Assembly: GCF_001758225.1 (NCBI RefSeq)
Contig: NZ_MAST01000002.1
Location: 102,732 to 166,731, forward strand
Length of the DNA: 64,000 nucleotides
Direction: 5' to 3'
DNA from: Humibacillus sp. DSM 29435
Lineage (GTDB): Bacteria > Actinomycetota > Actinomycetes > Actinomycetales > Dermatophilaceae
The notes below the pieces were generated by a model that was given only the letters and a program-made list of their open reading frames with translations, was not told the DNA's origin and did no database searches. Position numbers and translations under genes: made by a program. Below are positions 57,496 to 64,000 of this stretch, piece after piece (position 1 is the first letter of the stretch; the number at the start of each line of letters is the position of its first letter).

Positions 57496-57963
57496 TCAGC
57501 CCGTGGCCAGGCAGGCGCCGAGCACGACCAGGGCCACAGTGAACAGGCCCAGGACTCCCCGGAGGGCCGCAGCACCGCGGGCAGCACCCGTGACCTGACG
57601 GGTCAGGCGAGTGTTCGCGGGGTCGTCGACCGAGCGACGGCGCAACCGGGTCATCCGGCGTGCCTGACCGACCGCCAACGCGAGCAGCAGCAGCAGCGCA
57701 ACGGCCGCGGCGGCGGTGGCAATGAGCAGGAGGTCCCACTCATGGCTCCGCAGCAGCACTGCCCCGGTGGCCAGTGCGACCAGCAGCGCGGGACCGCCCA
57801 CCCAGAGGTACCGACGTCCGAGGGATCGGAAGAACCTCACCCGGGCGGCCGGCTCCAACGTCGCGGTCGCGGTACGCGCCACGACCACGATCGCGACGTA
57901 GCCCCCGACCCACACGCTGGTGGCGAGCACCAGCACCGAGACCAACAGCGCTTGCCTGGTCAT
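57496..57963 (-). CDS. Four-helix membrane protein, unknown
   Basis: 155 residues with four hydrophobic segments; RRYLWVGGPALLVALATGAVLL and a His/Trp-containing loop. Resembles the general build of CopD/DUF2269-like small membrane proteins, but no firm family assignment. Convergent with the M56 gene. Confidence 0.6.
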   Translation of the reverse strand: MTRQALLVSVLVLATSVWVGGYVAIVVVARTATATLEPAARVRFFRSLGRRYLWVGGPALLVALATGAVLLRSHEWDLLLIATAAAAVALLLLLALAVGQARRMTRLRRRSVDDPANTRLTRQVTGAARGAAALRGVLGLFTVALVVLGACLATG

Positions 57964-58000
57964 AGGAGCTCGGCGCCGGGGTAGGCGGGCAGCCGCGCGC

Positions 58001-58381
58001 TCAACTCGCAGCCGGCTCGGGCCAACGACGGATGCTCGCCACGAAGTTGGCCGGACCGGCCGCCACGATGACCTCGGCGGCTACGCTGCCCGGGTTCGTC
58101 AGAGCCACCTCCTCGTCCTTGTTGACGAGCGCCGAGTCCCCGACCTGAACCTCGATGCTCTGCTCGCCCTTGCTGATGCGCACCGAGCCCGCGATGGGCG
58201 TGAGGATGACGTCGGAACCGCTGTGCCGGTGGGCCGACATCCCCGCGCCGGCCGGGATACGCACCCGAACCAGCCCCACGTCGGAGCCACCTTCCTGACC
58301 GCCGAACACGACCTCGACGGTGGGTGCGTTCGGCACCGGAGGCTGACGCAGTGCCCCTTCTCCGTACTTGACCAGCTCCAT
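58001..58381 (-). CDS. Small cupin-domain protein
   Basis: 126 residues. Cupin motifs: HRHSGSDVILTPIAGSVRI contains the metal-site histidines. AAAGGG precedes ATG 58381. A 26-base perfect palindrome lies 24 bases before its ATG and is a likely operator. Enzyme role unknown. Confidence 0.85.
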   Translation of the reverse strand: MELVKYGEGALRQPPVPNAPTVEVVFGGQEGGSDVGLVRVRIPAGAGMSAHRHSGSDVILTPIAGSVRISKGEQSIEVQVGDSALVNKDEEVALTNPGSVAAEVIVAAGPANFVASIRRWPEPAAS

Positions 58382-58405
58382 GATGTGCCCTTTCAGACTG
58401 TCTTA

Positions 58406-58431
58406 TTAATCACGGAATCTTCCGTGATTAA
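58406..58431. promoter_or_regulatory. 26-base perfect palindromic operator
   Basis: TTAATCACGGAA, two-base spacer, and its exact complement. Outer bases CTGTC/GACAG extend the dyad imperfectly. Between divergent cupin and galE genes. The form resembles Rrf2-type dyads, but no such regulator is in the window. Confidence 0.75.
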
Positions 58432-58561
58432 GGACAGCCTAACCGACGCGCGCGCACCTCCCGACCGCGGCATGACCCCCGTCACCTTCGCCGCCGTGAC
58501 CCGCCGGGGGCGAGACGCCTTTCGTCGGGCGCGGCAGGCCGGGTTGGCTAGGCTGGCGGCC

Positions 58562-59578
58562 ATGCGCGTACTCGTCAGTGGTGGAGCAGGGTTCATCGGA
58601 TCGCACACCGTGGTTCAGCTGGTCGCGGCTGGGCACGACGTGCTCATCGTCGACCACTTCGGCAACAGCAAGCCCTCGGTGGTGAACCGTCTCGAGGCTC
58701 TGACGGGGACCCACCTGCCCGTGCACGCCTTCGACCTGGGCGACGCCGACAAGACGGAACAGCTCTTCAGCAGCGAGCAGATCGACGCGGTGATCCACTT
58801 CGCCGGCTTCAAGGCCGTCGGGGAGAGCGTCGAGAAGCCGCTGGAGTACTACGAGAACAACCTCGGCTCGACCTTCTCGCTGGTGCGGGCGATGCGTCGC
58901 CACGGCGTCGACAAGCTCGTGTTCAGCTCGTCGGCCACCGTCTACGGCCACAACCCCTCGCCGCTCGTCGAAGACATGTCGACCTCTGCGACGAACCCGT
59001 ACGGGTGGACGAAGGTGATGATCGAGCAGATCCTGCGCGACGTCGCCGTGGCCGACCCCTCCTTGCGCATCGCCATCCTGCGCTACTTCAACCCGGTCGG
59101 GGCCCACGCGAGCGGCACGATCGGCGAAGACCCTCAGGGCATCCCGAACAACCTCATGCCGTTCATCGCCCAGGTCGCGGTCGGTCGCCGCGAGAAGCTG
59201 ATGGTGTTCGGCGACGACTACCCGACGGCCGACGGCACCCCGCTGCGCGACTACATCCACGTTGAAGACCTCGCCGCCGGGCACCTCGCGGCGCTAAGAA
59301 AGCTCACCCAGACCGACGAGGCCGTGTCGACCTGGAACCTCGGCACCGGCCACGGCACCAGCGTGCTCGAGGTGCTGCACGCCTTCGAACGAGCGGTCGG
59401 CCGCGAGCTGCCGTACGAGGTGGTCGGTCGCCGGGCGGGCGACATCGCCCAGTCGTTCGCCGACCCGCACCGGGCCAACGCCGAGCTCGGCTGGGCGGCC
59501 ACCCGCTCGATGGACGACATGTGCGTCGACCAGTGGCGCTGGCAGAGCGCCAACCCGACGGGCTACCCCGACGCCTGA
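58562..59578 (+). CDS. galE: UDP-glucose 4-epimerase
   Basis: 338 residues from ATG 58562. Extended SDR: GGAGFIGSHTV, catalytic SSATVYG and YGWTK (Tyr-x3-Lys), and the C-terminal GTGHGTSVLEVLHAFERA. Interconverts UDP-glucose and UDP-galactose. Alone, with the palindromic operator 131 bases upstream. Confidence 0.94.
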   Translation: MRVLVSGGAGFIGSHTVVQLVAAGHDVLIVDHFGNSKPSVVNRLEALTGTHLPVHAFDLGDADKTEQLFSSEQIDAVIHFAGFKAVGESVEKPLEYYENNLGSTFSLVRAMRRHGVDKLVFSSSATVYGHNPSPLVEDMSTSATNPYGWTKVMIEQILRDVAVADPSLRIAILRYFNPVGAHASGTIGEDPQGIPNNLMPFIAQVAVGRREKLMVFGDDYPTADGTPLRDYIHVEDLAAGHLAALRKLTQTDEAVSTWNLGTGHGTSVLEVLHAFERAVGRELPYEVVGRRAGDIAQSFADPHRANAELGWAATRSMDDMCVDQWRWQSANPTGYPDA

Positions 59579-59600
59579 GCCCTCACAGGAGTAGGCCGTC

Positions 59601-60950
59601 TCACGGCTGCGGGTCGAGCGCGTCGTAGTCGCGAAAGCTCGTGACCCGCGCCACCGAGATCACGACGAGCAGCACCACGAGGATGCCGCCCACGACCGGC
59701 GGCACCCACGTGGCCGTCAGTGTGGCGAGCGTGCCGGCGAACATCTGACCCAGACGGGGGCCCCCGGTGACCACGACGGTGAAGACCCCCTGGGTGCGCC
59801 CGCGCAGGTGGTCGGGCACCGCCGACTGCAGGATCGACTGACGGAAGATCGAACTGACGTTGTCGGACGCCCCGGCCACAGCGAGAGCGAACGAGGCGAT
59901 CGCGAGCGCCGGCCGGTTGACGTCGGCGAAGTCGGCCGAGGTCACCGCCTGACCACTCAGCATCACGACAGCGAGCACCACGCCGAGCACGAGGATCGCG
60001 AGCCCGTACGACACGATCGCGTTGCGGATGGCCCGGCCCTGCCAGCGCAGGTCGGTGAGCCGTCCGGACGCGATGCTCGACAGGATGCTGCCCACCGCGA
60101 AGGAGGCGAGCAGGATGCCGACGGTGATCGACCCCCCACCGAGCACGACCGCCCCCACCGCCGGAAACAGCACCATGGGCTGGCCGAAGGTCATGGCGAT
60201 GATGTCGACGACGAAGCTCATCCGCACGTTCGGAGCCCTCCGCAGGTGCGTCAGGCCGTCGAGCACCGAACGGACTCCCCCGCTCCGACCGCCCGCAGGG
60301 TCGTCGCCCTCACGCTCCAGCGGGCGGATCTTCGGCAGGGTGTAGAGCCCGAAGAAGCCGGCGAGGAAGAGCAGCACATCGACGCTGTAGGTCCAGGCGT
60401 AACCCACCCGGGCGACGAGCACCCCGGCCAGCCCCGGACCGACCGTCACCATGAAGCCTGACGAGATTCCCAACAGCGCGGCCGCCTTGGGCATCATCGA
60501 CAGGGGCAGCAGCCGGGGCGTGATCGCCTGTCGCGTGGCGGAGGCGATCGTGGCCGCGACGGCCTGAACCGTGGTGATGACGTAGAACGGCCACACGACT
60601 CGCACGTCGGCCCACGCGATGGAGGCCAGCGACACCGTGGCCAGCCACGCGATCACCGAGGCGATGATCGCCACGGTGCGCCGGTCGAACCGGTCGGCGA
60701 TCGCCCCACCGTAGAGGCCCGCCGCGATCATCGGCAGCAGGGAGAACCAGGCGACGAGCGAGACCGCGAAGGTGGAGCTCGTGAGGTCGTAGATCTGAAG
60801 GCCGACGGCGGTGATGGTGACGAAGGTGCCGACGCCGGCCAGGCTGTTGCCGAACCAGAGCCGCGCGAACGCCGGGCTCGTCCGCAGCGGTGTCAGGTCG
60901 ACGAAGTGTGACCGGCGCGGGGGACGAGACGGTGGGGCCGACGAGCTCAC
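59601..60950 (-). CDS. MFS transporter (EntS/MFS_3-like)
   Basis: 449 residues from GTG 60950. Twelve helices; FARLWFGNSLAGVGTFVTITAVGLQIYDLTSS and ADRFDRRTVAIIASV are typical of the EntS-like exporters. Nine bases after the SnoaL-like gene, so one transcript. Substrate unknown; siderophore-type export is only a family suggestion. Confidence 0.88.
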   Translation of the reverse strand: MSSSAPPSRPPRRSHFVDLTPLRTSPAFARLWFGNSLAGVGTFVTITAVGLQIYDLTSSTFAVSLVAWFSLLPMIAAGLYGGAIADRFDRRTVAIIASVIAWLATVSLASIAWADVRVVWPFYVITTVQAVAATIASATRQAITPRLLPLSMMPKAAALLGISSGFMVTVGPGLAGVLVARVGYAWTYSVDVLLFLAGFFGLYTLPKIRPLEREGDDPAGGRSGGVRSVLDGLTHLRRAPNVRMSFVVDIIAMTFGQPMVLFPAVGAVVLGGGSITVGILLASFAVGSILSSIASGRLTDLRWQGRAIRNAIVSYGLAILVLGVVLAVVMLSGQAVTSADFADVNRPALAIASFALAVAGASDNVSSIFRQSILQSAVPDHLRGRTQGVFTVVVTGGPRLGQMFAGTLATLTATWVPPVVGGILVVLLVVISVARVTSFRDYDALDPQP

Positions 60951-60959
60951 CAGCGAAAA

Positions 60960-61373
60960 CTACGCCACCTGCTGCTCGCCGTCCTGGGCCGGTAGGGCCG
61001 ACTCGATGTCACGCAGGTGCCCGCTGTCGCGAATCCACACCCACTGACCGTCAGCGCACCGCCGGGCGACCTGGGTGCGCACCTGACCGTCAGGGCCGGT
61101 GGCCGAGGTCATCGCCAGGTCGCCGGCGACCACGATCCGCGATGACGCGACCGAGGAGCCGGTGATCGGCTCGCCGGCCGCGAGCGCGCCGCAGAAGGCC
61201 GCCTTGATCGCCCTGGGCCCGGCCGCCTCGCGCCCGCGCGGCAGCGTGACGACGGCGTCAGCGGCATAGAGGCTGACGATGCCGTCGAGGTCACCGGCCG
61301 CCGCGTAGGCCGCGAACCGGGCACAGAGCGCCTCGGGGCCCTCGTGTCGCTCAGCCGCCTCGTTCGTCGTCAT
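60960..61373 (-). CDS. SnoaL-like NTF2-fold protein
   Basis: 137 residues from ATG 61373 (GTG 61379 is in frame). NTF2-like: FAAYAAAGDLDGIVSLYAADAVVTLP. Members include polyketide cyclases and small scaffolds; activity not assignable. First gene of a two-gene unit with the MFS transporter. Confidence 0.8.
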   Translation of the reverse strand: MTTNEAAERHEGPEALCARFAAYAAAGDLDGIVSLYAADAVVTLPRGREAAGPRAIKAAFCGALAAGEPITGSSVASSRIVVAGDLAMTSATGPDGQVRTQVARRCADGQWVWIRDSGHLRDIESALPAQDGEQQVA

Positions 61374-61434
61374 GGCCACACCGTCTCAGCACGCACCGAC
61401 AGTGGTCTCGACCCGAACACCCGGCCGCCGTGTA

Positions 61435-61480
61435 CGAAACTGGCCACTCGACCGCGTTCCCGGTCGAGTGGCCAGTTTCG
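61435..61480. repeat. 20-bp perfect inverted repeat, TGGCCACTCGAC family
   Basis: CGAAACTGGCCACTCGACCG (61435-61454) and its exact complement (61461-61480), loop six bases, between the SnoaL-like gene start and the phosphatase. Confidence 0.92.
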
Positions 61481-61555
61481 AACGCGACGACTGCGGGCAG
61501 TCCGAGGGGGTCACCGAACGCCCACCCGGCTTGACCCACGGTGTTCAATGGGGCC

Positions 61556-62170
61556 ATGCCGTCGCGCCCCCTCCACGTGACCTTCGTGTGCAGCGGGAAC
61601 ATCTGTCGCTCTCCCATGGGCCACGTCGTCCTCGCCCACATGGTCGAGTCGGCGGGACTGAGCGACGCGGTGGTCGTCAGCTCGAGCGGCACCGGCGACT
61701 GGCACGTCGGTGAGCAGGCCGACCCGCGCACGGTCGAGGTGCTGGCCCAGCACGGGTACGACGGCACGCGCCATCGGGCGCGCGAGTTCGACCCGACCGA
61801 GTTCGACGGTCTCGACCTGGTGCTCGCCTCGGACCAAGGGCACGTGCGCACCCTGCAGCGGTTGGCCGGGTCTGCAGAGAACCTGGCCAAGATCCGCCTG
61901 GTTCGCGAGTTCGACCCGAGCGCTGTGGCCGCCGGCACCCTCGAGACGAGCGACCCGTGGTACGGCGGTGACGAGCACTTCTCGCGCTGCTTCGAGGCGG
62001 TCGAGGCCGCCTGCCACGGCATCCTCGACCATCTGCGCCGGGCCCTCCAGGCCCCCACGCCAGCCGACGACGCACGATCCGTACCCGGCGCGAAGAGCCG
62101 CAAGGCCAGCCGATCCGGGTCGGGCCACGGCACCCGGTCGAGGCCCGCAGCCGGCTCCGCGTCACACTGA
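61556..62170 (+). CDS. Low-molecular-weight protein tyrosine phosphatase
   Basis: 204 residues from ATG 61556. Active site VCSGNICRSP with C12 and R18, and the general-acid Asp133 in TSDPWYGG. The catalytic set is complete. The ~45-residue C-terminal tail is Ser/Arg-rich and unusual for a family that is normally ~150-160 residues. Removes phosphate from protein tyrosines. Its stop is followed directly by the first VOC gene. Confidence 0.92.
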   Translation: MPSRPLHVTFVCSGNICRSPMGHVVLAHMVESAGLSDAVVVSSSGTGDWHVGEQADPRTVEVLAQHGYDGTRHRAREFDPTEFDGLDLVLASDQGHVRTLQRLAGSAENLAKIRLVREFDPSAVAAGTLETSDPWYGGDEHFSRCFEAVEAACHGILDHLRRALQAPTPADDARSVPGAKSRKASRSGSGHGTRSRPAAGSASH

Positions 62171-62174
62171 CCTG

Positions 62175-62963
62175 ATGTCAGTGATCGATCTGTCCGGCCC
62201 CGAGTACCCCGTGGGCGCTCCCTGCTGGGTCGACCTGCTGGTCGGTGACGTGCCTCGTGCCCAGGCCTTCTACTCCGCGGTGTTCGGCTGGCAATGGCGC
62301 GCGGGCGACGACCAGACCGGCGGCTATCAGCTCGCTCTGCACGATGGTCACCCCGTGGCCGGCATCAGCCATCGCCCCGACCACGCTGCGGCGCCGAGCC
62401 AGTGGACGACCTATCTGCGCGTCGACGACATCGAGGCCCTGTTGCCCACGGTGACCGCCTTCGGCGGGCAGACTCTGGGCCGACCTGTCTCGTTGGGCGG
62501 GCTCGCTCGAACCATGGTGGCCCGAGATCCGGGTGGCACCTTCTTCGGCCTCTGGCAGCCGGGCTCGCTCGGGGGCAGCGGACTGCTCGACAGTCCGGGG
62601 GCACTCGCCTGGAACGAGCTGCTCACCCGTTCCTACGACGACGTCAGGGCGTTCCAGTCGGCGGTTCTCGGCCACACGTTCGACGACCAGAGTCACGAGG
62701 GTGAGCCGCGTTGGTCGGTGGCGAGAACCAGCGACGGCAACCCGGCGTACGGTCTGGCCGAGATCGGCGAGGAGTGGCCGACGGAGATCAGCTCGCACTG
62801 GGTCGTGTCGTTCGCCACGCAGAACGTAGTGCCGAGCGTGGCGGCTGCCCTTGACCACGGCGCAACCCTGCTGCAGGGTCCGTTCGAGGGGCCCTTCGGG
62901 CTCAGCGCCGTGCTGAGCGGCCTCGAAGGTGAGATCTTCTCGGTGCTGGTGCCCGAAGACTGA
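62175..62963 (+). CDS. VOC-family protein (two domains), copy 1
   Basis: 262 residues from ATG 62175, four bases after the phosphatase stop. Two VOC (glyoxalase-fold) domains: the first starts PCWVDLLVGDVPRAQAFYSAVFGWQW, the second LAWNELLTRSYDDVRAFQSAVLG. Resembles CFP30B-type proteins. Function unknown. Confidence 0.85.
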   Translation: MSVIDLSGPEYPVGAPCWVDLLVGDVPRAQAFYSAVFGWQWRAGDDQTGGYQLALHDGHPVAGISHRPDHAAAPSQWTTYLRVDDIEALLPTVTAFGGQTLGRPVSLGGLARTMVARDPGGTFFGLWQPGSLGGSGLLDSPGALAWNELLTRSYDDVRAFQSAVLGHTFDDQSHEGEPRWSVARTSDGNPAYGLAEIGEEWPTEISSHWVVSFATQNVVPSVAAALDHGATLLQGPFEGPFGLSAVLSGLEGEIFSVLVPED

Positions 62964-63069
62964 GAATGGCCTGAGCACCGACCGACTCCACCCGCCGACT
63001 CCACCCACAGACCCTCACCACCGACTTCTTACCCACCATCTGCTCACCCACCGAGCCCGAGGAGCCACC

Positions 63070-63876
63070 ATGCCGGTTCACGAAGCGGCCTTCGAGCCCG
63101 GAACGCCCTGCTGGGCGGATGTGATCGTCGATGAGGTCGACGGCGCGCGGGCGTTCTACGCCGCCCTCTTCGACTGGGACTTCGACGAGCTTCCCCCCGA
63201 GGCCGGCGGTTACGTGCTGGCCTACCGAGACGGTCATGTCGTCGCCGGCCTGGGCCCCAAAGGCCCAGGGCGAGAGGAGATGGCCTCGAGCTGGACCTGT
63301 TACCTGGCCACGACCGACGCCGATGCCACGGTCGCGCTGGCCCAGAGCTCGGGTGGGGTGTTCTTCACCGAGCCGCTCAAGGTGCTCGAGCTCGCGCGGA
63401 TGGCCATCGGCGCCGACGCGGCGGGCGCCGTCTACGGCATCTGGGAGGCGAAGACCCACACCGGCGCCGACCTGGTGAACGAGGCGGGAGCGCTCTGCTG
63501 GGCCGAGTCCCTGAGCCGCGACTACCCGCTCTCGCTCAGCTTCTACCGTGACGTCTTCGGCTACCGGCTCCAGGAGGTCGGTGGAGATGGGTTCCGCTAC
63601 TCCATCGCCACGCTCGAGAGTGCCCCCGACCGACCGGTCAGTGGCGTGGGGGCGATCCCCGTCGAAGCGCCCGCAGAGCTTCCGTCGCACTGGATGCCGT
63701 ACTTCGCCGTCGACGACTGCGACCGCGCTGCCGATCTGGTGACCGAGCTCGGCGGCAGCGTTCTGCAACCGCCCCTCGACACCCCCAACGGCCGGGTGTC
63801 CCTCGTCGCCGGCCCGCAGGGGGAGACCTTCTCGCTCATGCGGATGAACCCGGCGCCCGACGGCTCCGACGGCTGA
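63070..63876 (+). CDS. VOC-family protein (two domains), copy 2
   Basis: 268 residues from ATG 63070 with GGAG upstream. Same two-domain layout as the preceding gene (PCWADVIVDEVDGARAFYAALFDWDF; LCWAESLSRDYPLSLSFYRDVFG), so the two are tandem paralogs. Function unknown. Confidence 0.85.
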   Translation: MPVHEAAFEPGTPCWADVIVDEVDGARAFYAALFDWDFDELPPEAGGYVLAYRDGHVVAGLGPKGPGREEMASSWTCYLATTDADATVALAQSSGGVFFTEPLKVLELARMAIGADAAGAVYGIWEAKTHTGADLVNEAGALCWAESLSRDYPLSLSFYRDVFGYRLQEVGGDGFRYSIATLESAPDRPVSGVGAIPVEAPAELPSHWMPYFAVDDCDRAADLVTELGGSVLQPPLDTPNGRVSLVAGPQGETFSLMRMNPAPDGSDG

Positions 63877-63902
63877 GCCCTGCGTTCCGGTCGGCCGACC
63901 CG

Positions 63903-64000
63903 AGCAACCCCGCCACGGTCCGATCCCCGCGGCCGGATGCCGCCACCGACCCCAGCAACCCCGCCACGGTCCGATCCCCGCGGCCGGATGCCGCCACCGA
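63903..64000. repeat. 51-bp tandem repeats, second locus
   Basis: Units begin at 63903 and 63954, period 51, with the core CCCCGCCACGGTCCGATCC shared with 48134-48278; the following bases differ (here CGCGGCCGGATGCCGCC). The array is cut by the window end. Confidence 0.92.

Overview
The window is high-GC DNA (strong G/C in third codon positions, Asp mostly GAC) and almost fully coding. Gene content points to an actinobacterium: an actinobacterial-type inositol-3-phosphate synthase next to a PadR regulator, a PonA-like bifunctional penicillin-binding protein and a GT87-like membrane protein (the same neighbourhood as mycobacterial ino1-ponA1), a BkdABC keto-acid dehydrogenase, a phenylacetate (paa) gene set, cytochrome bd genes ordered cydA-B-D-C, and SbcCD. 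A Micrococcales member, possibly Intrasporangiaceae, is my best guess, but that rests on general resemblance and not on any search. No tRNA, rRNA, CRISPR array, transposase or integrase was seen, so this looks like ordinary chromosome rather than an island.

Layout. 1-6.3 kb (minus strand): the 5' part of a secreted ExeM/NucH-type nuclease gene cut by the window edge, then a GT87-like membrane protein and a PonA-type penicillin-binding protein. 6.6-8.9 kb: padR-ino1 and a small YtxH-like protein. 9-16 kb: pgi, a TetR/DHA2-efflux divergent pair, a LysR/YeiH-type divergent pair, then an SDR at 16.1 kb. 17-20.7 kb: the bkdABC operon. 21-25.8 kb: a probable operon of a HisC/Pat aminotransferase, three tandem paralogous four-helix membrane proteins that I do not recognise, and an AAA ATPase. 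26-28.7 kb: a PadR-HAAS two-gene unit, 6-phosphofructokinase and a small four-helix protein. 29.4-33.6 kb: sbcDC. 34.7-39.7 kb and 45.9 kb: phenylacetate genes paaN, paaH, paaI and paaK, with an MFS exporter. 39.8-45.8 kb: a DEAD-box helicase, a secreted ScyD-like propeller protein and a polar amino-acid ABC transporter. 47.3-49.6 kb: a frameshifted acetyltransferase, a GntR regulator and a membrane protein. 49.8-57.4 kb: a cydABDC-blaI-M56 unit. 57.5-64 kb: a membrane protein, a cupin, galE, an MFS exporter, a SnoaL-like protein, a low-molecular-weight phosphatase and two VOC paralogs.

The least ordinary content is (i) three tandem paralogs sharing a W-S-W-G ectodomain motif and a C-terminal F/L-S-D-(D/E) motif beside an ATPase; (ii) a family of long, often perfect inverted repeats, mostly between convergent genes, including five loci that share the core TGGCCACTCGAC, while a different 29-bp perfect inverted repeat lies inside the cydD reading frame; (iii) 51-bp tandem repeats with the same core at two loci about 15.7 kb apart; and (iv) a BlaI/M56 pair fused onto a cytochrome bd operon whose promoter region carries a BlaI-like palindrome.
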